Source: Camelus bactrianus
Lineage: Eukaryota; Chordata; Mammalia; Artiodactyla; Camelidae
Direction of reading: 5' to 3'
Length of the DNA stretch: 64,000 nt
Assembly (NCBI RefSeq): GCF_048773025.1
Contig: NC_133572.1
Coordinates: forward strand, 4,231,001-4,295,000
Shown: positions 34,265-45,556 of the stretch, one piece after another
Layout of the letters: the number at the start of each line of letters is the position of its first letter
Position numbering within the stretch: the first letter of the stretch is position 1
Translations under genes and position numbers: made by a program
Notes under the pieces: generated by a model
The model's input: the letters and a program-made list of their open reading frames with translations, nothing else
The model's database searches: none
What the model was told of the DNA's origin: nothing

Positions 34265-36909
34265 TGCTCAGGCCTGCAGGCCCCGAGGTTTCTAGAGCAA
34301 AGGCAGGATCCAGGGCGGAGAGCCCTGCTGGGCGGGAGAGACCCATCCGCAGTCTCACAGTGCAGCCTGCTGGGCACGGATGCCTGGATGCTCGGGCACC
34401 GGAAGCGGGGGGTCTAGAGGCACAGAGAGGGGCATCTTGCCTCCCCTCTGCCCACTTTCAACACCTGGGAAAGGAACCTCTAACCCCAAATCTCAAGTTG
34501 AGGCTTGAAGGGCCACGGAAGGGGAAGGAGAGCTGGTCCTGGAACTTTCAACATGTGAACAAATCTCCCACCGGCACTGAGCTCTGAGCCGCTCAGTGCT
34601 TTAGACCGTTCTGAACGACGGGCCCGGGGAGAGGGACGGAGCTCGGTGCTGACAAGGGAGCTGGGCGCCCAAGGAAACAGGCGGGAAATGCCTGTGCCCA
34701 GCCTTCGCAGGACTTGCTGTCCACATGCACAGGATGCCCTGCTTCCATGGGCCTTTCTGCACAGACCGTATGAGTGCACTTCCCACGTGGGCACAGGGAG
34801 GACGCAGTTCCTGGGGTGAGCTGTGATGGAAGGACATGGTCAGTGTGGGGCCAGCGACGGCGCAGGGCGGGCAGCTGTGGGCTTGGTCCCTACAGGTGGC
34901 GGCAGGAAAGGTGGAGAAGAAGTGGTGGGAGAGAGACATGGGGCTGAGGACACACCCATAGGAGTTGGTGTCAGACCGGGAGTGGGACATGGGAGAGAGC
35001 TGACAATGGAGAAGAGGAAGGAGGTGATCTGGACCCACTTCGGAAGGTAGCGTGAAATGAGTCTCGGGTGGAGCCTGTTGAGTGTGAGGGCGGGTAGCTG
35101 TTCCCCACCCCCGCCACCCCAATTTCCTCGCCTGAGCCCTGCAGGTGCCTGCTCTCAGCTTCCCTGTCCCTTCCCTCTCTCCCCACGCCTGCCACGTCCT
35201 CTCTCTCAGCAGAGCAAGCTCCTTATACCACTGGGTAGACCAACAGTCCCCTACACACACACATCACCCAGCGTCCCATTCCCTTCCTTTCCAGCCAGCA
35301 CCTGAGAGATGCCTAGGGTTCCAGCCTCCCCCACGTCCTGGTCCAAGCGGCCCCTGTCTAGACAGAGCTGGGCCCAGCCCGTTCAGGAACCACCAGGCCC
35401 CAGAGCCGGGCTCTGCTCCAAAGGCAGTCCTTCCCCTGCAGGTGAGTTTGCTCTGGTGCCCAAAACTGAGTGCACGCTGGAGCCATCTTCCACTTAGCTG
35501 GCCGCTGGTCACCTGAAGTTCTCTGTCTGGTGGGGAGAATTTTTTTTCCCATCATATTTTTTGGAAAAAAACGAATGAGCACTTGGAGAAAACAGGCGAC
35601 AGAGTGGGTGGCCACTGGAGACGCCGAGAGGAAGATCAAAGCCCGCCAGGCACGGAGGAAGCGGCCTCGGCATGGCCCAGAGAACCGTCTAGGTGGCCCG
35701 CGCCAGGGGAGGGGAGGTGCCGGGTGAGAGAGGGGAGCAGGCCCCGTGGACCTGCTCCCCGATCCCAGCGCCTCAGCTAACGGTCTTCAGCTGGAACAAA
35801 CACCTGCTGTCAAGAGACGTCCAACCAAGCTCCCAGTTCCCTGGGAGGCCCGGCCCAGCAGCGTGGGAGGTGAACTGCGCAAACTGTGACTCCCAGCCTG
35901 CGCTCTTCTTCCAAGAAGGAGCTGGAATCCCTCCCTCTGGACTGCATCCTCCTGGCTGCTGCCCCTCTCGCGGTCCCAGCCCAGGGCGTGCGGCCAGGAA
36001 CACACTCGGAGTCTGCCGGCTGATTTATTCGCCCGTTGGAAGAGCCACAAGTGACCGTGTGGCAGGGAGTCCACGATGCTGTCAGTCACGGGGCCGCGTG
36101 AGCAGCTGCTACTGAATTTCCTCACAGATCCCTCAGCTCGGCCTCCCAGGTGCGGACAGCCAGGAGGTCGAAGACCAGCGAGGGCATCTCACTTGCCCAA
36201 AGAAACCAGCCCCGAGGGGCCAGGCCTGGACAAGAACCCAGTGCGCTCCCACTGCACGGGGCTGCGTCCCGGCAGTCCCGCTGGGAAGGAGGCTGGTTCT
36301 AAGAGCCCGCTGAGTTTCCAGAGCCCTCAGCCCATTTTAGGCTCGTCAGACCTCCTGCATGCTAGTAAGTTCCTTCACCCACGTTCTGCAGAAGCTGGGG
36401 GCGTCCCAAGGGGCCAGGACGTCACTTCAGGGGCAGCGCTGAGGGAGGGGTTTCAGGATCCAGTCGTCTCCCTTCTGATTCTATGGCGAAGCCATTAAAA
36501 GCCCGCGTTTCCTCTCAGACCAGCCGGGTTACTCCTTGTGTGACTTGCCGGGCCCTCCCTCCTCTTGGTCAACACCGTGGCCACCTGGGCTTGACCCGGG
36601 GATCTGCTTGACTCAGATCCTTCCCCAGGCAAATTCGAGGGACAATGATAAAGGAGATAACCTTACTCACCCTTCCCCCGACAAGAGCAGACAGGGAGAG
36701 GCCACAGTGCTGAAGACCTCAAGATGGAAGCCACGACGCATCTGTCCCCATGACCTGCTGCCCCACAGCCGCCACCGCCCTCCAGTCCAAGAGCAGAGGC
36801 GTTCACAACCCAGAAGAGCCGAGCTCTCTGCTCGGCCAGCAGACTTCCAGGGGCCAAGAGGGTGGACAGATTTCTCCAGTCCTCCCCAGAGTCCCCTCCC
36901 ACATCTTAC

Positions 36910-36974
36910 CTGATGAGGTCAATAGGTTGAAACTTGTAAAACACCCCGTAGCGTGCCCATTCTTGATACAGCAG
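36910..36974 (-). CDS. ANO2: ANO2 internal exon: LLYQEWARYGVFYKFQPIDLIR, approach to TM1
   Basis: 65 bp exon with a long pyrimidine tract before tttag and a gtaaga donor. It reads LLYQEWARYGVF then YKFQPIDLIR, with the Arg codon split AG|A. This stretch is among the best conserved in ANO1/ANO2 (EWARYGVFYK) and links the cytosolic domain to TM1. The next exon is 29.4 kb away, so this exon borders the longest intron of the window. YQEW and YKFQPIDLI are the ANO2 spellings against ANO1 YEEW and YKYQPIDLV (from memory). Confidence 0.96.
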
Positions 36975-37261
36975 CTAAACGAGAAAAACAGGGAACCAGA
37001 TTAGAAGTGATGGGGGCAACTATTCATCTTTTGTTTATCCATCTTAGCAAGTCAAAATTTGACACCCCCGCCCCAAAGCCATCCTAGCAAGTGAAAACTG
37101 AATCCCCAAAGCCCAGCTTTCAGGAAGATTCTCATGAGACATCCACAGGGAGACGTCCACAGGCAGGAGACCATGGATGCTGACTTCGCCCCCACCAAGA
37201 GTACAGGTGACCTTTATCCCTCGCTCTTCATTCCCTTGAGTTGCTGCGTCCAGCAACACGA

Positions 37262-38560
37262 GGCCTGGCCTTCACTTACTCACTCGTTTAACAAGTATTT
37301 ACTGCACATCAGCCACGTGCCAGGCCCTGTCCGGACACCGGATAAAGCAGTAAACCAGAAAAAGTGGCTGGCTTCACAGAGCCTGCCCCGTGGTGTGCGG
37401 GGACAAATATAAATGCCATGGAGAAATATGAATCAAGGTGGGGGTAGACCATGGAGGCAGGGTGGGGTAGGGCGCTATTTCAGATAGGATGGCGAAGGCA
37501 GTCCCCTCTAAGGAGGTCACACCTGAGCTGAGACCTGAAGGAAGTTGGCAGGGGGGATGTTTCAGGCAGAACACTCCTTCTCTGCAAAGACCTTGAGGAA
37601 AGTGCACGTGATACGGCCTAGGAACAACGGGGAAGCCGTAGGCCTGGGGCAGAGCAGAGGAGGACGTGGGAGGTAATGTGAGAGAGGACTGGGTGGCTGG
37701 ACCAGTCAGCGGCTTGTGGGCCATGCTAGAATGTCTGGACTCCGAAGGAAGCCATGGGCAGGTCAGGGGAGGAATGCTCTGGTTTAGATGGCAGATGGCC
37801 ACTCTGGCTGCTGCACGGGGAGCAGGTTGAGGGCTGTCACAGGAGAAGGGGAGTTCCTGCAGTGGTCCAGGGGAGAGGTGAGGGCGGCTGGCCCCTCGGA
37901 GGTTATGGAGGAAGTAGTGAGAAGCGGTTGATTCTGCTTACATTTTAAAGGGAGAGCCTGTAAGATTTCCTGTTGGATAGGATGAGGAACGAGGGAACAA
38001 GAGAATTTGGCCTGCGCAATTGGGTAAATGGGGATTCTGTTTCCTGAATCGGGAAACAGGCTGGGGTGGGGGGAAACAACAGCTCCGTCTGGGATGTGTT
38101 CATTTGAGATGCAGCCACGTGGGGACACAGCGTGAGCAGCTGGATATAAAAGTCTGGAGTTCCAAGGAGAGTCCAGACTGGAGACGTAGACCTGGGAGTT
38201 ATCAGAGAAGAGATGATTTGTAAAGTCATTACGTTACAGATGCAAAGTGAGAGCAGGTGGAGAAGAGGCCTGACATCTGGGCCCAGGGTGCCCCAAGGTT
38301 TCAAGGTCAAGGGCAAATGAGGCAGAGAAGCAGCGGTGATGTGGAGCAGAACTGGAGTGTGCAGCGTCCTGGGAGCCCCCAGGGACGGTGGGAGTCACAG
38401 GGAAGAAAGGGGGCAGCTGGGTCAGATACTGCTGATGGGCCAGGGCAGACGAGGATGGAGAAGTGACCTTGGATTCAGTGACTTGAAGGTCACGGATGGC
38501 CTCGACAAGAGTGGATTCAGTGGCAGGTGTGGGTAAAACCCGAGTGGAACACATTCTAGA
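37262..38560 (-). mobile_element. L2 LINE, 1.3 kb antisense copy
   Basis: + strand order is that of a reversed L2: AACAAGTATTTACTGCACAT, CACGTGCCAGGCCCTGTCC, GAGCTGAGACCTGAAGGAAG, GGCTTGTGGGCCATGCTAGA, GCCACTCTGGCTGCTGCACG, GCAGTGGTCCAGGGGAGAGG, GCTGGATATAAAAGTCTGGA, GGGAGTTATCAGAGAAGAGA and GACCTTGGATTCAGTGACTT. It is unusually long and continuous for an element of this age. Confidence 0.85.
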
Positions 38561-39119
38561 AGCTAAGGGAGGAAATGATGCTCCCAGCACGTCAGACCAT
38601 GCCAGCCTGTGAGGTTCCCACAGCAGCTCTAGAGGACTGGCCTGGAGACAACCCTGTGTACCAACCCCAGGAGCAAACCACACTCGACTTTCAAACACCT
38701 GGGCAGCGAGCATCACAGATCACCTCCAAGCAAATGGAGTGATCTGGTAATGAACCGTCACTGGACGTTGCCTGGATATCCATGCTGAGAAGATATTAGC
38801 GCGTGATGAAACTGACAAACCTACGGGGCGGCTGCTGTTCTGTGTCTGTGTTCTCCCCCATCACATCTTCTCACAGATCACACAGGGCTCACACGGCATT
38901 CTGGCAGGGGGAGCTACCCTAATCAGGTATTTTGAAGACCCAGGTGAATATCAGCCCCTACAAGAAGCCACCCTTTTCACCTTTAAAGAATCTTGAAGGA
39001 CATGATAGCAAAACTGAAATAAGAACCAGCATTCCTACTTAATGGTTATAGACCTTTACTGTCACAGTACCTCCCGACAAACGCAAAAGAGAACCAGGAA
39101 CTACGTGGACCCTGGTGAG

Positions 39120-39230
39120 CATGGTTACCACCATTTGCAAAGTAGGAAACCCAGACATGGGGGGCGGGAGGGGTTGCCCAGCGCACGAGGGGCAGAGGGA
39201 GAGCTGAATCCATGAGTTCCGACACTGTTA
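39120..39230 (-). repeat. MIR SINE fragment (weak)
   Basis: + strand ACCACCATTTGCAAAGTAGG, AAACCCAGACATGG and GGCAGAGGGAGAGCTGAATC look like a reverse MIR centre. Diverged. Confidence 0.45.
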
Positions 39231-40559
39231 GCAGGCGACTCCTAGCCTAACCTTATTGCTAGTATTACAGCTCCTCCTCCCCGTTATCTCGGTGCTTCTA
39301 CTGCCCTAGGTTTTTATTTCCTCTCCCCAGTGTAAACCCTGAACTCAGCAGCACCTGGTTGTCACCGTGACACCATCTGTGGCCCCCGGGGAGGCCAGCT
39401 TGCGTCAGGAGGTGCAGGCAAGGCCTCCCTGGCAGGCTGCAGGACATCACCACCCGCCTCTCAGGCCCCGACCTCCAGAGCAAATGCCTCTCCAAGTCAC
39501 GGGTCCCCAGCCCTAACCTGAGCCTGAGAGCACCTTCCTTACACCGCCCTGGAGGGAAAAACGGAAAATGCTCCCAGAAGCCAGCATGGCCCAGGTGGCT
39601 CAGCCGGGCCTGCTGGACGAAATCTCCAGAGTCTTTTCTCAGTGTGGCGTCCTCTCAGCACGAGGCTGCACCCACAGTTCGCGGGTACAGGTGAGGCTGA
39701 GGCATGAGAGCTGCCTGAGCTGGACGTGGACGGGCGCAGTGGGTGCGGAGGAGGAACTTGTCAGTAAGAGCTGGGGCTTCGGGGCCCCAGATCTGGGAGG
39801 TGATGTGACAGTGACACCCGGACGCCGGTGTGGCTCTGCCCGGGCCAGCTCGCACAGCCCTGCAGGGGAGGCGGGGCGATGGGTGGAGGGTGGTGTCCCT
39901 GTCCCGACAAATGTTTAATCACACGCACACCAAGTGGGTCACACAAAGCCCCAGGTTCCAGGGCCCGGAGCAGACGGGCAGTCGGGGTGCAGGGAGGCAG
40001 GCCAGGAGTCTCTGCCCCACGGGGGTTAGTGTGGGGTGAGTCAAGGGCAAGGGGACAATCACAGGAACTTGTAACAGTCCCTTTAAACTTGCAGGGTCTA
40101 GAACCTTCTAATGCAGCTCTTAGCCAGTCCACTTCCTCAGAGTTATGCCGCGACCTCTTCATCAATGGCCAAGCCCGCAGGGAGGGCAGGGAGGGCCTGT
40201 GGCTCCTTCTCAACGCACAGAGCTTCACTGCGGAGACATGTGGGTCTGACCCCAGACCTTTATGGCAGGAAGCAACAAGCCACAGGGGCCACTCCCTCTG
40301 AGGGCTCAGAGCACACTGGTGGCCAGGCCAGCTCCTAGGGCCACATGCGACCGTGGGTCAGCTGGTTTAAGTATTTCATGAGACTATAAAGGAACTCCAC
40401 TGTTGAGACCACTTGCAATGCCAGAGAAGGGCAAGATGTGTGAGGTTCATGGCCTTGCCTGAGGCCACAAGCTCCTTGGAGAGCAGCTGGACCTGCGACA
40501 GAGAGATGCCAGATGCAGACGACCTAGAGACACCGATGGGACAGGGTGGACCTGGATGG

Positions 40560-40690
40560 GAGAGGGTGGACTTCTACACCCAGTTCCTGCAATGACCTGT
40601 GTGAGCTCCTGGCAGGTCACTTCACCACCTAAGTCTTCTCGGTTAGCGGAACGGGAGTGGCGCAGGATGGGAAAGCTAGTCCTGCAGCGA
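40560..40690 (+). repeat. MIR SINE fragment (weak)
   Basis: TGACCTGTGTGAGCTCCTGG, CAGGTCACTTCACCACC and GGGAGTGGCGCAGGATGG resemble a MIR in sense. Confidence 0.45.
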
Positions 40691-42216
40691 AACCAAGAAG
40701 AGCAGCACCTTTCCCGTCAGACAGACAAGACCGGCACGCTTCACACCCCTTCTAGTGGGTCACTGTTTAACCACCCGCTGGAGAAGACAGTCATCGGCCA
40801 AAGCTGGAAAACCCAGGACCAAGGGTTTAAAAATTGCTAAAGGAACTCATATTCCCGGTTGTGCCTTGGGTTCCCCCTGGAAGTGCGCGGGGAAGCCACG
40901 GGGCGCTGGCGGGACTCGGGCAGCCCTCAGACGGTGGTGATGGTCACTTCCCCGGGATGCCGGGGAAAGCAGGCGAGTCTGGCAAATGCAGAATCGGGTG
41001 GCTGAGCAGGAGGGGCGGGTCCACACCCACATCCACGATGCCCTGCTCTCTGGAAAGGCAGGAAACCCCTGTTCTCCAGAGGGAGGGAGCCTCTTGTTAA
41101 TCACACTCCAGGAAGGGGCTGAGTCATGGAGCTGGACTGCAGGAGGCAAGCTGGAGGGAAGGAGGGAGCTCCTCTCTGCCTGCGAGGAGCCCGGGAACAG
41201 CCACAGATTGCAGGGAAGAGAGAACTGAACCCCAGGGACCAGCAGGAGGGCGGGTCAGCCCCAAAGGCTCCCAGAGTGGGGACCCCGCAGCAGTTCCCAA
41301 CCCTTCTCCATCACCTCCAGCAACATACCCAAGGGCTCTCCCTCGCCTCCAGCCAAAACCCTTCCTGCAGCCCCGCGAGGAACACTCGATCTTATAATGC
41401 AACAAAAGCTAATAAATGTGCTGCCCACATTCAGAGGTTTGGTCTCTTTCTTCAGGATACCTTTTAGCCGCTCCCCCATAGACCACTGAAGCCACAGGAA
41501 GGACCTCAGCCCTGCAGTGAGCTTTCCTCTTGCCAAACACAGAGACTGTGTCCACCTGGCTGGGATCTGGACGCTGGGATCTCAGTCCTGACTGGACACT
41601 TGTGGACGTCGGAACCAGTCTCCTTGCCTTGCTGAGTATCCATTTCCCAACCCAAATGGACAGGGAAAAAGCTTTCGCTCTCACTCTTCGCTTCCCTTAC
41701 CTCCCATCAGAGCCAACTTTATTTCCCTAACCGTGATTCTGGCAGAGGAAACAAGGTCGCCACTAACGACTGGCAAAGCCAAGGAAAAGCCACAAGAATC
41801 TTTAGAAGCCAAAAGCTCCTTGTCTTCTAAAGACACTTGTGCACCCTCACCGAGCATCCTTTTGACATTAGCCTTGGGAACTGCCACCAAGATGCAGCTC
41901 TGTCCTGGCTGGTCTCTCCCTGCCTCCCAGATTCCACCCATTCCAACAGCTGGGGTGCGCACCGGGAGTGATTCTGCTGGCGTAAGCAAACCAACCCCTG
42001 GAGAAAACCTTCTTGTTAAAAGGTTTTGTTGTTAATAACAATATAATGTCATTCCAAAGACAAACGCACACATATTTGGGGTCGTCTACTACAATTTGCT
42101 TCTCTCTGCCTCTGTGCGGATCACAGGAGGCTGCCTGATGTCTCCCATGAGTTCTGTGTGTTCCTGGTCTCTGGAATATTCTTGCAAAGTGCTCTCTACC
42201 TTGACAGGTTGGGGGT

Positions 42217-42227
42217 GGGGGGGGGGG
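42217..42227. repeat. G homopolymer (11) in a G-rich tract
   Basis: Preceded by GGGGGT; a possible G-quadruplex-forming stretch. Confidence 0.85.
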
Positions 42228-43084
42228 TCACCACCCACCCAGCAGGAGGTCCCTCAGGTGGGCGGTGGGTGGTGACTACTCTTTAAAGGGGAGGAATGTG
42301 AAACGGTGGACAGAAAAATGACTGGGGTGAGCCAGGTGAGATGTGGGGAGAAAGGCTTCCTCCTTCCCCTTTAAGTCTGATCCGGGACTTTTCAGGAAAT
42401 TAAACACCGAGACTATTAGGATTGGATAGAAAACAGGTGAGGCTCAAACATAGCCCAGCTCCAGCAGATCCCCGGGCAGGCAGAGAGGGGACATGTGCAA
42501 GCAATCACGGCAGTATTTCTGGAAAAGACCTTTTTATGTTTTTAATACTTAACACTTCATAACAGGGCCTAATAGGCAGGATGAAAAGAAGGCTGCTCCA
42601 AAGGCAACTTGGGGGATGAACGATTCTCCAGAAGCAGAGTCGGGGCAAGGGGCGGGAAGCGCACATCCCACCCTCCCTCGCCCCCGCCCTCCTCTGCTCC
42701 CCAGAGTCGCTGAAGGCTGGGAAACCTGGGTGGAAGGATGGCATGAGAGGGTGACGGCCAGACGGGCAGCCCCCGCTCAGGAGGCTGGGTGACGCTTAGA
42801 GCACCATGCCGGGGCAGGGAGGGCGGCACCCCAGTCCCAGAGTACCAGCAGGCAGAAGACACAGGACCTAGGTGGAGCACTGGGGACAGAGCTGTCCAGG
42901 CAGGAGCTGTCACTGGCATAGGAGGGACCCTCCAAGAGGTCTCTTTTCCCTCCCCTAAATGTAACCTTCATTCTTAGCTGCCCAGAGCAGACAGCAGATT
43001 TCTCATCTGAGGTTTGGGAGGGGCTGCGCTCCACCTGTCTGCCTAGAGGAGAGGAAGATGTGAGGGTCAGAGAGGTTCTAGCCC

Positions 43085-43190
43085 TTCTCTGTTTATCGAG
43101 GCAGCACTATCGTGGGCAAGGTACCCCACTGGGCTGTGCCTCAGTTTCCCCAAACCCCTATAAATCAAGGGATCTGGACGCTCAGTGTCT
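43085..43190 (+). repeat. MIR SINE fragment (weak)
   Basis: GGGCTGTGCCTCAGTTTCCC followed by CAAACCCCTATAAATCAAGG is the MIR core region in sense. Confidence 0.5.
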
Positions 43191-43472
43191 CTTAGTCAAA
43201 GCTCTCGCCACCAGGGGCGGGGACACCGCTTTGGCAAGGGACTGCTGGGTGTATTTCAGGACGGCTGGCATCCCTGGCCCGCCAGGCAGCGTCCCCATAC
43301 ACAGTCACGTCAGTGACCTCGCGTTTCCAAAGGCCCGGGGACAGGGGCTGTGGGAAAACTGCCGGAAATAGGTGAGCGGTCAACAGAACACTCGGGACAC
43401 TTGTCCCCAGTCCCACACCCACGCATGGCCCTCTGTGCCCACAGCCCCCAGCATGGCGGCAGGCCGGCTTAC

Positions 43473-43514
43473 CTTTCTGTCATTCATGTCGTCCCCTGGA
43501 CTGTCATATTCACC
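43473..43514 (-). CDS. ANO2: ANO2 small internal exon (14 codons)
   Basis: 42 bp exon, exactly 14 codons, GEYDSPGDDMNDRK. Acceptor is ctcctgcag and donor gtaagc. It is phase 0 at both ends, so skipping it would keep the frame. The acidic spacer (DSPGDDMND) leads from PLHD to DRKLLYQEW; ANO1 has a different acidic spacer at this place, so it is a variable linker in the cytosolic domain just before TM1. Human ANO2 has Glu for the second Gly as I recall. Whether it is ever skipped cannot be read from genomic DNA. Confidence 0.94.
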
Positions 43515-44640
43515 CTGCAGGAGGGAGAGGGATTATCAGAGACAGAGAAAGGGGTTTCTTTTTAACTTTCTAGCATCATCCCTTTCTTTCATTCCCATTT
43601 AAGAAAGGTCAAGAACACGCAGGGTTAGGAGACACTGGTCTGCTCCCTTGGTCGCCAACACCTGCTGTGTGGCCTGGGGACAGCTTCTCCCGCGGCAGCC
43701 CCCGCCAGGGGTCAGGGGTCTCCCTGCACCTCCTTGCAGCACAGGCAGCAGCAGAGCCTGCCCGGGGACGGGCTAGCACGTCAGGGAGACTCCCTGCTCC
43801 CTGCCCGCACCTGGCAGACCCTCACCTCGCGGGGGGCCCACAGCAGGGATGTCGGCGAGAAGAGGAGGTCACTGGGAAATCCCTTCAGACACTGGGGCCC
43901 CCATCCCAGTGGTCTCATCTGGCACCGCTGTGTGGCAGATGCTAAAGTGACCAGCGGGGTGAACAGGGTGGCCCGGGGGCACTGAGTTCACGTGCCAGCG
44001 AAGTTCCTCACGAATCATCTTGAAGAATACCACTGCATCTTCTTATGGGACGTTTATAATGTTATTCGGCCAAGGAAAGCTCTGATTATAGTTTCTCTGT
44101 TTTCCTTACTTAATCCCACAACAGCAGAAGGAATTTTGAGAGATTTGCTTCAAAAATGTTAGGTTAAATGAAAAAGATCTGACACTTAATATGTACTTGC
44201 ATAGAAGGCTGAGGAATTTTATGTCCCCACAAAACTACCACATATCAAACATCACTCTCGGTCATTTAAGGGCCTGACCGTCCAGGCTGCATATTATCCA
44301 GGTCTGGGACTTTCCTTCCCCAACATCCACCCACCTTCCCCATCTCTTAACCCCCCACACGCCATTTCTATCTCTCATACTTTCCCCAAGATAAAGGCAG
44401 GGAGTGCAGGGAAAGCCCAAACGAAAACCAGCTCGTTCAACCATCGGGGAAATAACCAAGAGACACCGGCAAAAACCAGCGCGGGGATGCCTGTCAGTCA
44501 CAAGTGGCCCAGAACCAGCCCGGGAGCTTCGGTGTCACAGCTCGCTCCTGCCTCCCGGCCCATCTGTTCCCCACCGTGTCACCCGTGGTGCTCAGCCATC
44601 TGAAGACCGCAGGGACTGCACCGATGCGGGCGATACTCAC
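43515..44640 (-). other. ANO2: ANO2 intron, 1.1 kb
   Basis: Short GT-AG intron between the AAYPLHD exon and the 14-codon exon. I recognise no repeat in it. The middle (44000-44230) is AT-rich; the ends are GC-rich. Confidence 0.8.
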
Positions 44641-44696
44641 GTCGTGCAGGGGGTAGGCAGCCTCGTAGACGTTATTTGCTATCAGAGAGTTAATAC
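44641..44696 (-). CDS. ANO2: ANO2 internal exon: GINSLIANNVYEAAYPLHD
   Basis: 56 bp exon. Acceptor tctctgtag, donor gtgagt. The first two bases complete GGT (Gly), then 18 codons read INSLIANNVYEAAYPLHD, ending in phase 0. The AAYPLHD motif is highly conserved between ANO1 and ANO2, and LIANN is the ANO2 version of ANO1 LLANG. The segment sits in the cytosolic domain before TM1. It is 1,126 bp from the next exon, the shortest intron in the window. Confidence 0.96.
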
Positions 44697-45212
44697 CTAC
44701 AGAGAAGGAAGTTAGAAATGTAACTGCAGGGCAAGGGCTTCTTGACTTGACCTTGGTGTTCCTGTGAATATTGAACCCCTCCCACCCCACCTCTCGGCTG
44801 AGAGCCCCTGCCCTCTCCTCCAGACCGTCCCAGTCAAGAAGTTTTTGTTGGGTTTTACTTCTTAGTGTAAGAACAATGATACTTTTTCACTTCCCGAGTG
44901 CAAAGTTATGTTTGAATATCCAGCACGCTCGCTCAGATGACACATTCCTCCTACCCTCACACTCAGATCGTCTCAGTCCCGGGACCCTCACCGCCCCCCA
45001 CCCCCCACAGCCACAGCCATCCGTGGAGAGCATCTGTGTTTAGTGACAGCGTAGGAATGACCATATGGATTACTTATAATTAATAAAAGTATATGCCAGA
45101 CCATCCCACCACACTTCATCTGAGCTCAGCTCTACCCCTCCCTGCTCCCTCACAGGGCGGGCTCATTTCTGTCTGCGACTCATCTGCCTGGACCATTAGA
45201 TCCCGGAGCAGC

Positions 45213-45556
45213 CAGGAGTTTTCAAGGTGTGGTCTGGGGAGCCCCGTGTCCCCATGACCTTTTCAGGGGGTGCGTAAGGTCAAAACTCTTTTCACAGTAA
45301 TAATGAGACGTTATTGGCTTTTTCACTCCTACTGTCCCACAAGTACACAGTGGAATTTGGTGACAGGTGACATCACCCTCCTGACAGCTAATGGGACATG
45401 GGCTTGTGTATCCTTGTGCTTTAAACTGTTCTCCGTTTTAACTTCTAATACAATAAATATTGACCAACACATCCCACCTAGGCAGAAGCCCTGTGGGCGC
45501 TCTCGGTAATTTTGAACAGTGTAATGAGGTCCTGAGACCACAACGTGTAAAACCAC
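45213..45556 (+). mobile_element. hAT-Charlie-type non-autonomous DNA transposon
   Basis: The left end GTTTTCAAGGTGTGGTCT and the reverse complement of the right end GTTTTACACGTTGTGGTCT form imperfect terminal inverted repeats of about 18 bp. Internal text GGTCAAAACTCTTTTCACAG, TAATGAGACGTTATTGGCTT and GTAATGAGGTCCTGAGACCA is that of Charlie-type elements. At ~340 bp it has no transposase. Orientation is arbitrary. Confidence 0.7.

Larger units (their letters stand above)
7523..36909 (-). other. ANO2: ANO2 intron, 29.4 kb, repeat-rich
   Basis: Longest intron in the window, splitting the pre-TM1 exon from TM1. It is the main landing site for repeats: old L1 5' sequence (8980-10265), a direct repeat pair (10295-11102), a composite L1 (11916-14413), L1 tails (15859-16090, 25303-25411), an old L1 3' end (17060-17775), antisense L1 ORF2 (19195-19900), a SINE (20887-21010), L2/MIR copies, an MLT1-type LTR (25795-26206) and an L1 with target duplications (31516-32262). 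Unassigned stretches: 7530-8900, 11100-11900, 14430-15470, 16100-17050, 17780-19190, 20140-20880, 22000-24500, 26210-29080, 29560-31510 and 32870-36900. The last two are GC-rich with many chance ORFs. Confidence 0.85.
36975..43472 (-). other. ANO2: ANO2 intron, 6.5 kb
   Basis: GT-AG intron. Its 5' (high-coordinate) part from about 40700 to 43080 looks unique and GC-rich, with an 11-G run at 42217-42227. A 1.3 kb antisense L2 fills 37262-38560, and weak MIR-like pieces lie at 39120-39230, 40560-40690 and 43085-43190. I see no further exon in it. Confidence 0.8.

Noticed and set aside
34601-35260. 219-codon minus-strand open frame
   Set aside because: No motif or family; it sits in a GC-rich intron stretch and has overlapping frames on both strands. 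Not flanked by splice sites that would fit ANO2 phases and protein.
36076-36498. 140-codon plus-strand frame near an ANO2 exon
   Set aside because: Opposite strand to the gene, no family match, GC-rich intron; regarded as chance.
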